Assembly: GCF_008360935.1 (NCBI RefSeq)
Contig: NZ_SRXO01000004.1
Location: 62,001-126,000 of the forward strand
Reading direction: 5' to 3'
Length of the DNA: 64,000 bases
DNA from: Siccirubricoccus phaeus
GTDB taxonomy: Bacteria > Pseudomonadota > Alphaproteobacteria > Acetobacterales > Acetobacteraceae
The notes below the pieces were generated by a model that had not been told where the DNA came from, searched no databases, and saw nothing but the letters and a program-made list of their open reading frames with translations. Position numbers and translations under genes: made by a program. Of this stretch, positions 34,317 through 42,128 are shown piece by piece (the first letter of the stretch is position 1; each line of letters opens with the position of its first letter).

Positions 34317-34963
34317 GCCTTCTTCGCCTCCTCCACCAGGGCCTGGAAGCGCTCGAAGCTGATGCTGCCGGGCTGGTTGTGCGGGGCGCGGTTGCCGGCG
34401 CGGAAGGAGAAGGTGGGGGTGGCGCGGATCTCGTATTCCCGCTCGGCGATGGAGCGCTGCTCCAGGATGGCGCGGGCGAGATTGTCATCCGCCGCCACCT
34501 CGTCGAATTTCGGGCGCGGCATGCCGGCCAGGGCGGCCATCTGGGCCAGGCCGGCCAGCGGGTCGCGGCTGAAGGCCCAGCGATCCTGGTTGGCGAGCAG
34601 GGTGCCGATGAAGGGCTCGTACCGGTCCTCCGGCAGGGAGCGGGCGATCTGGGCCGCGGTCAGCGCCAGCCGGTCCAGCGGGAAATCCCGCCAGATCAGG
34701 CGGACGGCGCCCTTCTCCACCAGCTCCGCCTTCACCTTCGGAAAGACCTCCCGGTGGAAGGCGGCGCAATGGGTGCAGGTGAGGGAGAAGAATTCCTGCA
34801 CCCGCACCGGCGCCTCGGCCGGGCCGGTGCCGCGCTCCCCAAGCCGCGGATCGGTGCCCGGGGCTGCCCCTTGGCCCACCCCCTGGGCCGGGGCAAGGCC
34901 GGGAAGCAGCAGGGCCGGGATGGCCAAGGGGATGGCCAAGGCGGTGCGGCGGGTCGGGGACAT
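34313..34963 (-). CDS. DsbA-like thiol-disulfide oxidoreductase
   Basis: 216-residue exported thioredoxin-fold protein. A twin-basic start (MSPTRRTALAI) and hydrophobic stretch ending APAQ form a signal peptide, perhaps Tat-like. The active site is C63-T-H-C66 in FFSLTCTHCAAFH, with the helical insert between about 95 and 165, and a cis-Pro in RATPTFSF. It would oxidise or isomerise disulfides in the periplasm. The order DciA-DsbA-SMC recurs in alphaproteobacteria. It starts 59 bp after the DciA stop and overlaps the SMC start by four bases. Confidence 0.92.
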   Translation of the reverse strand: MSPTRRTALAIPLAIPALLLPGLAPAQGVGQGAAPGTDPRLGERGTGPAEAPVRVQEFFSLTCTHCAAFHREVFPKVKAELVEKGAVRLIWRDFPLDRLALTAAQIARSLPEDRYEPFIGTLLANQDRWAFSRDPLAGLAQMAALAGMPRPKFDEVAADDNLARAILEQRSIAEREYEIRATPTFSFRAGNRAPHNQPGSISFERFQALVEEAKKA

Positions 34964-35022
34964 CGGACCTCCGGAGGCTGGGCGGAGTCCCCGCGGCCGG
35001 GGCTGGGGGCCGGGCCGGGGGG

Positions 35023-36009
35023 TCATCGGCGGTTCCGATAGACGCCCGCCGCCAGCTTTGCCAGCGCTTCCCGCAACTCGCCGGGGGGCAGGGCGGCCAG
35101 GGCGGCGCTCGTTTCCGCGGGCAGAGGGGCGGGGGGCGGCGGCGGTGCCGGGGTTTTCGGGGCGAGGCCGGGGAGCTGGACGAAGCGCAGCCTTTCCACC
35201 GCGACGCGGCCGAGATGGGTGTTGATCCGCTGGATAAGCTGGGGGGCGAGGTGGGTCAGCTCCATCGCCACCGGGCCGGCGCAGCCGAGGGTGAGGGTGC
35301 CCTGGGCCAGGCGTTGCGGGCGGGTGACGGCGGCGAGGGCCGGGCCGATGACGGTTGCCCAATCCGCCATCAGCATGGCACCGGCCGGGCTGCGACGCTT
35401 GAAGGCCGGGCGCGTCAGGGCCGGCAGCAGGGCGCCGAGGGGGCGGGGGCCGTAGGGGGAGCGGGTTCCATCGGGAGCAGCGCCTGCCGGCGGGGTGGCC
35501 GTGGAGGGTGGACCGCCGCGCGGCGCGCCCCGCCTCGGCTGGCCGGCCGGCTGCGCGGCGCCGCCGGAAAGGGGACCGCCGCCTGGCGAGCTGACTTCCG
35601 CCTTGCCATTCGGTTGTGGGGCGCCGCTGGGCGGGGGGCTGCCGGGGGAGGTGGCCGTCGCCGGGCTGCCCGCCCGCCGGGCGCCGCTGGGCGGAGGGCC
35701 GCTTCCTGGCGAACTGCCCGCCGCCACCCCGCCCGGCCGCGGTAGACCGCCGGGCGGAGGGCTGCTTCCTGGCGAACTGCCCGCCACTGCCCCGCCCGGC
35801 AGCGGTGCGCCGCCGGGCGGAGGGCCGCTCCTTGGCGAACTGCCCGCCACCGCCCCGTCCGGCCGCGGGGCGGCGGGGGGCAGGGAACCGCCCGAGGAGG
35901 CGGCGCGCTGCGGGCTGCCCGGCCGCGGCGCAGCTTTGGACCGGGAGCCCCCGGCGGGGCGCCCCCCGGGTGGGATGAGATTGCGCGGTTCGGGGCTATC
36001 CTTGGCCAT
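35023..36009 (-). CDS. DciA (DUF721) helicase-loader-type protein with long repeat N-terminus
   Basis: 328 residues. The conserved part is about 185-328: YGPRPLGALLPALTRPAFKRRSPAGAMLMADWATVIGPALA, then RPQRLAQGTLTLGCAGPVAMELTHLAPQLIQRINTHLG, the DUF721/DciA KH-like domain, which loads replicative helicase DnaB in bacteria lacking DnaC. Residues 1-180 are Pro/Gly/Ser-rich and disordered, made of about five 21-residue repeats around GSSPGSGPPP. Its ATG abuts the mutY ATG (CATATG), leaving no space for a leader. The next internal ATG is beyond residue 205, inside the domain, so an internal GTG/TTG start cannot be excluded. Confidence 0.75.
   Translation of the reverse strand: MAKDSPEPRNLIPPGGRPAGGSRSKAAPRPGSPQRAASSGGSLPPAAPRPDGAVAGSSPRSGPPPGGAPLPGGAVAGSSPGSSPPPGGLPRPGGVAAGSSPGSGPPPSGARRAGSPATATSPGSPPPSGAPQPNGKAEVSSPGGGPLSGGAAQPAGQPRRGAPRGGPPSTATPPAGAAPDGTRSPYGPRPLGALLPALTRPAFKRRSPAGAMLMADWATVIGPALAAVTRPQRLAQGTLTLGCAGPVAMELTHLAPQLIQRINTHLGRVAVERLRFVQLPGLAPKTPAPPPPPAPLPAETSAALAALPPGELREALAKLAAGVYRNRR
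35566..35877. repeat. 63-bp tandem repeat inside the DciA gene
   Basis: About five head-to-tail units. Three near-identical 63-bp ones start at 35689, 35752 and 35815 (GGGCGGAGGG, then CTTCCTGGCGAACTGCCCGCC), preceded by two diverged units at 35566 and 35629. The unit length is a multiple of three, so copy number can change without shifting frame. They encode the 21-residue Ser/Pro/Gly repeats of the DciA N-terminus. Confidence 0.8.
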
Positions 36010-37086
36010 ATGGCCATCCTACCTCCCGCCGCCGCCTTGCTCGACTGGTATGACCGCCACCGCCGGGTGCTGCCTTTCCGCGCCACGGGCGGCGCGCCGG
36101 ACCCCTATCAGGTCTGGCTCTCCGAGGTGATGCTGCAGCAGACCACGGTGGCCGCGGTGGGGCCGCGCTTCGCTCGCTTCCTGGCGCGTTTCCCGGATGT
36201 GGCGGCGCTGGCGGCGGCGCCCGATGCGGCGGTGATGGAGGAATGGGCTGGGCTCGGCTACTACGCCCGGGCCCGCAACCTGCTGGCCTGCGCTCGGGCG
36301 GTGGCGGCCGCCGGGGGCTTTCCGCGCACGGCGGAGGGGCTGCGGGCGCTGCCTGGCATCGGCCCCTATACCGCCGCCGCCATCGCCGCCATCGCCTTCG
36401 GCGAGGCGGTGGTGCCGGTGGACGGCAATGTGGAGCGGGTGATGGCAAGGCTGGCCGCTGAGGAACGCCCGCTGCCCGGCGTGAAGCCGGTGCTGGCGGC
36501 GCTGGCCGGCGGGTTCATGGCGGATGCGGCGGCGCGGGCGCGGCCGGGGGATTTCGCCCAGGCGCTGTTCGACCTGGGCGCGACCATCTGCACGCCGAGG
36601 ACGCCCGCCTGCGCCCTCTGCCCCTGGCGCGGCGGCTGCGTGGCGCAGCGGCGGGGGGTGGCGGCGGAGCTGCCGCGCAAGGTGCCGAAGCGCGCCCGGC
36701 CCTTGCGGCATGGCGCGCATTTCCTGCTGCGGGACGCGGCGGGGCAGGTGCTGCTGCGCCGCCGCCCGCCGCGCGGGCTGCTGGGCGGGATGCTGGAATT
36801 GCCCGGCACGCCCTGGCGGGAGGGCGGCTGGGAAACGGCCGAGGCGCTGCCCTTCGCCCCGCGCCCCGGGCTGCGCTGGCAGGCGGTGCCCGGCCTGGCG
36901 CGGCATGGCTTCACCCATTTCGAACTTGAGATGCGGCTGTTCAGCGCCGAGGTGCCGGCGCTGGCGGTGGCCGAGGGCGAGGAGCTGCGGCCGCTGGCGG
37001 GGCTGGGCGCGGCCTTGCCGACGGTGATGCGGCGGGTGCTGGGGCTGGCATCCTCCTTCCCTCCCCCGCTGGCGGGGGAGGGTTAG
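36010..37086 (+). CDS. mutY: A/G-specific adenine glycosylase
   Basis: 358-residue base-excision enzyme that removes adenine opposite 8-oxoguanine. E39 (SEVMLQQT) and D138 (PVDGNVERV) are the catalytic acids; LPGIGPYTAAAI (114-125) is the helix-hairpin-helix; C194, C201, C204 and C210 give the 4Fe-4S C-x6-C-x2-C-x5-C. A NUDIX-like C-domain follows from about 235. Its ATG touches the DciA start codon back-to-back (CATATG), so it has either no or a very short leader. The last residues (SSFPPPLAGEG) and the TAG stop lie in the left arm of a large inverted repeat. Confidence 0.95.
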   Translation: MAILPPAAALLDWYDRHRRVLPFRATGGAPDPYQVWLSEVMLQQTTVAAVGPRFARFLARFPDVAALAAAPDAAVMEEWAGLGYYARARNLLACARAVAAAGGFPRTAEGLRALPGIGPYTAAAIAAIAFGEAVVPVDGNVERVMARLAAEERPLPGVKPVLAALAGGFMADAAARARPGDFAQALFDLGATICTPRTPACALCPWRGGCVAQRRGVAAELPRKVPKRARPLRHGAHFLLRDAAGQVLLRRRPPRGLLGGMLELPGTPWREGGWETAEALPFAPRPGLRWQAVPGLARHGFTHFELEMRLFSAEVPALAVAEGEELRPLAGLGAALPTVMRRVLGLASSFPPPLAGEG

Positions 37087-37158
37087 GGTGGGGGTGGCGG
37101 AGCCGGGCGTGTCGCGCTGAGACACCCCCACCCCGACCCTCCCCCGCCAGCGGGGGGA
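37061..37158. repeat. Long inverted repeat at the mutY 3' end
   Basis: Left arm 37061-37096 (CTCCCCCGCTGGCGGGGGAG then GGTTAGGGTGGGGGTG) and right arm 37123-37158 pair over about 35 bases with few mismatches, with 26 bp between. Each arm also has its own small palindrome (CCCCCGC/GCGGGGG). It encodes the mutY tail and stop, and could end the mutY transcript and that of the convergent YdcF gene. Confidence 0.7.
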
Positions 37159-37258
37159 GCTCCCGCCCTGCGCACCGGCCGCTCCAATGGTGGTGCGCGG
37201 TCTCCGGTGGCGGTGCGGTGCCCGGGCACCGGCGGCGACGGGCTTCGGAGCCCGCCCC

Positions 37259-37981
37259 TCACCCATCCCGCAGCCGGTACACCGCCCGCCCGGCCCATTC
37301 CCGCAGCGCGTACCAGCTCTGGGCCCAGCGATCCGGCCGCGGTACCCAGTCCGAGAGCCTGCCATCCGGCACCCGGTCCAGCCGCACCGGCGCCGCCAGC
37401 GTCACCAGCCCGGCCCGGGCGAAAGCCTCCTGGGAGCGCGGCATGTGCCAGGCATGCGTCACCAGCCAGGCGGTGCCGATCCCCTCGGCCCGCAGCAGCT
37501 CCGCGCTGAACGCCGCGTTCTCCCTTGTGTCGCGGGCGCGATCCTCCACCCAGCGCACCGGCACGCCGAATTCCTCCCGCAGCGCCGCCGCCATCACGCC
37601 GGCGATCGGCGGCTCCCCCCGCCCTAGCGCGCCGCCGGTGACCAGCAGCGGCAGGCCGGTGCGCCGTGCCAGCGCCGCGCCGGCGCGCAGCCGCTCCAGC
37701 GTCAGCGGCCCCACCTCCGCCCCGTCCCGCGTCCGCGCCGCCTCGCCGGAGAGCACGATGACGGCGCCGGGCGGCGCGCCGGCGGCCGGGTAGGGCTCGC
37801 CCACCCGCACCTCCCGCTCCAGCGAGGCGTAGAGCAGCCCGGCGCAGAGCGGCGTGGCGAGGAACAGCAGCAGCAGCGCCGCCAGCGCGACCAGCCCCCG
37901 CCGGCGCCCCAGGCCGCCCAGCAGCGCCACCAGCACGAGGAGCAGCGGCGGCAGCAGCAGCGAGGTCAGGGTCCCCTGCAT
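37259..37981 (-). CDS. YdcF family (DUF218) membrane protein
   Basis: 240 residues; two hydrophobic segments at the N-terminus (LTSLLLPPLLLVLVALLGGL and LVALAALLLLFLATPLCAGLLYA), then a DUF218 domain: AVIVLSGEAART, LRAGAALARRTGLPLLVTGGAL, and RDTRENAAFSAELLRAEGIGTAWLVTHAWHMPRS. The family (ElyC/SanA/YdcF) is linked to envelope polysaccharide handling. The start ATG at 37981 is adjacent to repeat A3. Its location next to glycosyltransferase and ligase genes supports an envelope role, by inference only. Confidence 0.85.
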   Translation of the reverse strand: MQGTLTSLLLPPLLLVLVALLGGLGRRRGLVALAALLLLFLATPLCAGLLYASLEREVRVGEPYPAAGAPPGAVIVLSGEAARTRDGAEVGPLTLERLRAGAALARRTGLPLLVTGGALGRGEPPIAGVMAAALREEFGVPVRWVEDRARDTRENAAFSAELLRAEGIGTAWLVTHAWHMPRSQEAFARAGLVTLAAPVRLDRVPDGRLSDWVPRPDRWAQSWYALREWAGRAVYRLRDG

Positions 37982-38009
37982 GCCTTGTCCCCACCCGACC
38001 CCGCGCCGC

Positions 38010-38113
38010 TGGAGCGTGACCGGTCGAGGTCGAATCGACCGAGACCGCGAGTCACGCGACCAAACAATGAGCTGGAGCGGGATGGTAAGCGAAGCTCCAC
38101 TGATCCCGCTCTA
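38010..38113. repeat. Palindromic TA-bounded element A3
   Basis: Family A copy. The left end has TGGAGCGTGACCGG (TA changed to TG) and the right end GATCCCGCTCTA. Its final TA (38112-38113) is also the first TA of element D2, so two different elements share one TA. It fills the gap before YdcF. Confidence 0.82.
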
Positions 38114-38228
38114 GTGTCCTGCCCGCGAAGTTCGCTGGATTTCCAGCGACGCAGCGGACAAGCAGGCCACTGAACAAAAGCTGGTGGCCCGAGAACGAAG
38201 TCCGCAGGACTGTGGAATCGGGACACTA
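38112..38228. repeat. Palindromic TA-bounded element D2
   Basis: 117-bp inverted copy of D1 (7011-7125) with the same TAGTGTCC ends and the same two internal hairpins. The outer CTA at 38226-38228 is, on the minus strand, the TAG stop codon of the glycosyltransferase. It is fused to A3 through a single shared TA. Confidence 0.86.
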
Positions 38229-39149
38229 GCTGTAGAGATGGGCCCGCTCCGCCTGCCGCACGCTGTCATCCGCCAGGATGTCGCGACGGATGCGGCGGCA
38301 GGCGCGCCAGTCGAACCAGGTGTTGAGGCCGTTCCAGCGCAGCCGCATGTGCCGGTGCCGCGCCCGGTAGAGGTCCAGCACATGCGCCGGCATCGCCGCC
38401 GCGCCTTCCTCCCACAGCAGGGGGTAGAGCATGTTGGCCTGCTGCCGCCGCACCGCGTAGCGCATCATCCGGTTGTGGTAGATCCGCCAATCGCCCGGGC
38501 GGAAGGGGGAGAGGGAGGGGTAGCTGAAGCCCGCCGCCTCGCAGGCGATGATGCGGCGGTCGTCCCGCTCCCCCCTGGTGTCCAGGTTCCATTTGATGAG
38601 GGTGCCGACCAGCCCGTCCTCCCCGAACATGCCGAAGGGCAGGCGGAGCCCGCGGCGGCGGAACGCCATCACGCAGCGGTCGCGCAGGGCGTAGAGGTTG
38701 CCGGCGATGAATTTCTCCCGCACCAGATTGGCGCGGAACGCCGCCCGGGTGCGGCCGGAGACGGGCAGGCCGGCGCAGGCATCCGCCTCCGGCGCCGCGG
38801 CGAAGGCGGCGAGGAAGCCGGCGATGCTGCCCGGGGCGATCATCACATCGGCATCGGTGAAGACATGGATCGCGGCGTCTTCCGGTGCCACCTCATGGGT
38901 GTAGTGGTTCCAGGCATTGGCCTTGTCGCCGCGCTGGATCACCACCGGCACCAGTTCGAAGCCTTGGTCCCCCTCTGGCGGCCGGTAGGCGCGGACCACC
39001 TCCTCCGTCCGGTCGCGGCAGCCATTGATGAGGACATGGACGCGCAGCCGGGCCTCCGCGGCGCAGGCGCCGATCGCGTCCAGGCAGGCGGCGATGCCGG
39101 CCTCCTCGTTGTAGGCGAAGACCGCAATCGACACGATAGGACCGGCCAT
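38226..39149 (-). CDS. Family 2 glycosyltransferase
   Basis: 307-residue GT-A fold enzyme. VSIAVFAYNEEAGIAACLDAI (6-26) and the metal-binding motif FTDADVMIAPGS (about 97-108) are the GT2 hallmarks, and FGMFGEDGLVGTLIKW with ED corresponds to the catalytic base region. No membrane segment, so it works on the cytoplasmic face, adding a sugar to a lipid-linked or surface glycan. The start MAGPIVSIAV is standard. The TAG stop belongs to repeat D2. Confidence 0.88.
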   Translation of the reverse strand: MAGPIVSIAVFAYNEEAGIAACLDAIGACAAEARLRVHVLINGCRDRTEEVVRAYRPPEGDQGFELVPVVIQRGDKANAWNHYTHEVAPEDAAIHVFTDADVMIAPGSIAGFLAAFAAAPEADACAGLPVSGRTRAAFRANLVREKFIAGNLYALRDRCVMAFRRRGLRLPFGMFGEDGLVGTLIKWNLDTRGERDDRRIIACEAAGFSYPSLSPFRPGDWRIYHNRMMRYAVRRQQANMLYPLLWEEGAAAMPAHVLDLYRARHRHMRLRWNGLNTWFDWRACRRIRRDILADDSVRQAERAHLYS

Positions 39150-39258
39150 GCGAATAAGCCCCTGGTTGCCCCTTCAATAGCCTCGCGCCGCGCCGGGCGC
39201 AGCCCCCCTTTCGCCATGCCGGCCGGGGAACGGCCGGGCGGAGTCTGGACCCATTGCC

Positions 39259-40365
39259 TTGCCTGATGATGAAGCCGGGCCGGCACCGCGGCTGAGCGCC
39301 GTGCCGGTCCGGGATTTCGCCGCGCTCGGCGCCGAATGGCGGGGGCTGGAGGCGCGGGCGGCGCCCTTCACCCCCTTCCAGTCCTGGTCTTGGGTGGGCT
39401 GCCTGGCGGCGGAGCGCTATGCCGACCCGGTGCTGCTGCGGGCGGAGCGCGATGGGCGGCTGCTCGGCCTCGCCCTCTGCAACCGCCGCGCCGGGCGGCT
39501 CTGCCTGGCGGAGGCGGGGGAGGCGGCGCTGGACGCGCCCTTCATCGAGCACAACGCGCCGCTGCTGGCGGCGGAGGCGGGGCCGGAGCTGGCCGCGGCA
39601 CTGCTGCGGCGGGGCTGGCTTGTGCCGGGGGTGCGGTGGCTGGTGCTTTCGGGCGTCGCGCCGGGGCTGGCGGCGGCGGCGGGCGGCACCCCCTGGCGCT
39701 GGCAGGCACGGCCGGCGCCCTGGGTGGATTTGGCGGCGCTGCGGGCGGCGGGGCAGAGCCATCTGGCCGCGCTCAGCGCCAATGCCCGGCAGCAGCTCCG
39801 CCGCGCCCTGCGGGGGGCGGAACGCCATGGCAAGCTGCGGCTGGAGCGCGCCGCGACGCCGGCCGAGGCCGCCGCCTTCCTCGACCAGCTCATGGCGCTG
39901 CATGGTGCGAGCTGGCGGGCACGCGGCAAGCCGGGCGCCTTCGCCACCACCTTCGCCCGGCGCTTCCACCAGGCCCTGGTCGCCGAGGCCCTGCCGCGCG
40001 GGGAGGTCGATCTGCTGCGCGTCTCGGCCGGGGCGCGGGTGCTGGGGCTGCTCTACAATTTGCGCCGCTCCGGCCGTATTCACGCCTATCAGAGCGGCTT
40101 CGACCTGGCGGGCGAGGCGGGGCGGGACCGGCCCGGCCTGGTCTGCCACCATCTAGCCATCGAGGCGGCGCTGGCCGAAGGTGCCGCATGCTACGATTTC
40201 CTGGCCGGCGAGGCGCGCTACAAGCGCAGCCTGGCGAATGCCGAAGCGGCGCTGGTCTGGGCGGAGCTGGTGCCGCGCTGGTCGGCGGCGGGCCTGCTGG
40301 CCCGGGCGCGGCGCGGCCGGCTGGGCCAGGGCGTGCAGAGGTTGGTAAGGCGATGCGGGGCGTAA
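39259..40365 (+). CDS. FemAB/GNAT-like acyltransferase (CelD-type)
   Basis: 368-residue protein of the GNAT/FemAB-like group seen in exopolysaccharide clusters. N-terminal FTPFQSWSWVGCLAA, central WVDLAALRAAGQSHLAALSANARQQLRRALR, and C-terminal GLLYNLRRSGRIHAYQSGFD and AEGAACYDFLAGEARYKRSLA match the two-lobed acetyl-/acyltransferase pattern. The start is uncertain: the only good option at the far end is TTG at 39259; a GTG at 39301 is an alternative. No clear ribosome-binding site. The role may be acylation of a sugar; substrate unknown. Confidence 0.8.
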   Translation: MPDDEAGPAPRLSAVPVRDFAALGAEWRGLEARAAPFTPFQSWSWVGCLAAERYADPVLLRAERDGRLLGLALCNRRAGRLCLAEAGEAALDAPFIEHNAPLLAAEAGPELAAALLRRGWLVPGVRWLVLSGVAPGLAAAAGGTPWRWQARPAPWVDLAALRAAGQSHLAALSANARQQLRRALRGAERHGKLRLERAATPAEAAAFLDQLMALHGASWRARGKPGAFATTFARRFHQALVAEALPRGEVDLLRVSAGARVLGLLYNLRRSGRIHAYQSGFDLAGEAGRDRPGLVCHHLAIEAALAEGAACYDFLAGEARYKRSLANAEAALVWAELVPRWSAAGLLARARRGRLGQGVQRLVRRCGA

Positions 40366-40414
40366 TGGCGGCGGCCGGCGCGGCAGGCCGGCGGGGCGAA
40401 GGGCGTGGCGCGGC

Positions 40415-40678
40415 ATGATCGATACCCTCGGAATTCTGCTGACCTGCTTGGCCTGCCTCTACGTCGCGATCCGTGCCGTGCAGCTCGACGCCATGCTGCC
40501 CTGGTTCCAGCCGCCGCGGCGGGAGGCGGGCGCGCCGGACGCCGCGGTTCCGGGGGAAGGCGCCGGGCCGGCCACGCCGTCGCCCGGGGCCCGGCCCCGC
40601 CGCGCGGCCGCACCGGCGCCGCGGCCAGCGCGGCCGGGCGGCTGGCGCGCCCGGGCCTGGCAGGACGGGGAGGGCTGA
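40415..40678 (+). CDS. Small membrane-anchored hypothetical protein
   Basis: 87 residues: one hydrophobic helix (MIDTLGILLTCLACLYVAIRAVQL), then a Pro/Ala/Arg-rich tail. No family recognised. It starts 49 bp after the FemAB-like stop and ends 3 bp before the ligase-like start, so it is probably translated with them. A role in surface glycan assembly is a guess from position. The tail could be low-complexity filler. Confidence 0.55.
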   Translation: MIDTLGILLTCLACLYVAIRAVQLDAMLPWFQPPRREAGAPDAAVPGEGAGPATPSPGARPRRAAAPAPRPARPGGWRARAWQDGEG

Positions 40679-40681
40679 GCC

Positions 40682-42055
40682 GTGCTGCGCAGCCTCTTCC
40701 TCACCGGCATCTATTTCAGCTTCATCGGCCTCGGCCTCGCCGCGCCCTTCGTGCTCAGCCTCGGCTATGTCTGGGTCAGCATCTTCCGCCCGCAATCGGT
40801 GGCCTATGCCATCCTGCCGGCCATCCCCATCTCGCTCCTCCTCGGCGTGCTGGCCATCGGCTGGTTCGTGGTGCGGGATTTGCGCTACCCGCCGCGGCTG
40901 ACGCCGGTGCTCTGCCTGATCCTCGCCATGGGCCTCTGGGTCACCTTCACCACCGCGGTGCTCGCCGTGGCGCCGGAAGCCGCCTGGGGCAAATGGGACT
41001 GGGCCTTCAAGACCATCGTCTTCTCCGCCTTCATGGTCTTCGTCTTCCGCTCCCGCATCCAGATCGAGGCGCTGGTGCAGGTGATCTGCTTCTCCTTCGC
41101 CGCGCATTTCCTGCTGGTGGGAGCGAAGACGCTGGTCAGCGGCGGCGGCTACGGCAAGGAGCTCGGGCTGCTCGGCGGCAATACCGGCTTCGGCGAGGGC
41201 GGCAATTTCGCCGCGGCGACGCAGATGTGCGTGCCGCTGCTGCTCTACCTCGCCCGCCACAGCCTGCTCGCGCCGCGCTGGAAGCTGACGCCCTTCGGCT
41301 ATATCGGCCTCGCCTGCCTCGCCGTCGTCGCCTCGATCGGCACCTATCAGCGCAGCGCGCTGGTCGGCATCGGCGTGTTCGGCCTGGCGCTGTGGTGGCG
41401 CAGCAAGCGGAAGCTGCTGGTCGGCGGGATCTGCCTGGCGGGGGCGCTGGTCCTCGCCTTCGCCACCTCCTCCGCCTGGCTGGAGCGGATGGGGACGATC
41501 GACGACTACAACACGGAATCCTCCGCCCTCACCCGCATCCTGGTCTGGAAATGGACGCTCGGCTTCGTCGCCGAGCATCCCCTGGGCGGCGGCTTCCACA
41601 GCTACCTGATCAACGAGATCCGCAGCCCGCCGACGCCCGACCGGCCCGAAGGCGTCGTGCAGCAGGCCCGCGCCTTCCACAGCATCTATTTCGAGATGCT
41701 GGGCGAGCATGGCTGGCCTGGCCTGGCGCTCTTCCTGGCGATCAACCTGCTGACCCTGCTGAGCCTGGAGCGGGTGCGACGGCAGACGAAGGGGCTGGAG
41801 CAATTCGTCTGGTGCCGGGACCTGGCGACGGCGCTGCAATTGGCGCTGCTGGTGCTGCTCTCGAGCGGCGCCTTCGTCGGCATCGGGTTCCAGCCGATGT
41901 TCTGGTACCTCTTCGCCCTCGGCGCCTGCCTGCACCACCATTGGCAGCGCGCCTCCGCTGAAATCCGGGTGGCGCGGCGCGGGGAGGGGCTGGCGGCGGC
42001 CGGCTGGGTGCCGCGCCGCGTGCGGGAGGCGCGGGTGCGGGCAGCGGCGCGTTAG
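40682..42055 (+). CDS. O-antigen-ligase-like membrane protein (exosortase-system type)
   Basis: 457 residues with about ten membrane helices. The N-terminal third (FRPQSVAYAILPAIPISLLLGVLAI) resembles DUF5935, and the later TLGFVAEHPLGGGFHSYLINEI followed by HSIYFEMLGEHGWPGLALFL is the Wzy/ligase signature with the periplasmic His/Glu loop. Such 'O-glycosylation ligase, exosortase A-associated' proteins attach or polymerise surface glycans. The start is GTG at 40682, with GGGGAGGG upstream. No exosortase gene is in the window. Confidence 0.86.
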   Translation: MLRSLFLTGIYFSFIGLGLAAPFVLSLGYVWVSIFRPQSVAYAILPAIPISLLLGVLAIGWFVVRDLRYPPRLTPVLCLILAMGLWVTFTTAVLAVAPEAAWGKWDWAFKTIVFSAFMVFVFRSRIQIEALVQVICFSFAAHFLLVGAKTLVSGGGYGKELGLLGGNTGFGEGGNFAAATQMCVPLLLYLARHSLLAPRWKLTPFGYIGLACLAVVASIGTYQRSALVGIGVFGLALWWRSKRKLLVGGICLAGALVLAFATSSAWLERMGTIDDYNTESSALTRILVWKWTLGFVAEHPLGGGFHSYLINEIRSPPTPDRPEGVVQQARAFHSIYFEMLGEHGWPGLALFLAINLLTLLSLERVRRQTKGLEQFVWCRDLATALQLALLVLLSSGAFVGIGFQPMFWYLFALGACLHHHWQRASAEIRVARRGEGLAAAGWVPRRVREARVRAAAR

Positions 42056-42128
42056 CCTGTCGCGACGAAGCCACGACAGGGCACCTGGGCAGGGCCACGG
42101 CCTGGCGAGCTCCGCGCGGCGCCCGTGC

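Noticed and set aside
29808-35225. 1805-codon open frame on the plus strand, opposite SMC, DsbA and DciA
   Set aside because: It is the antisense shadow of GC-rich genes, with Gly/Arg/Gln-rich composition and no domain; the minus-strand genes have full motifs.
35566-35877. CRISPR array
   Set aside because: The 63-bp repeats are contiguous, without unique spacers, and in frame within a gene; no cas genes are present.
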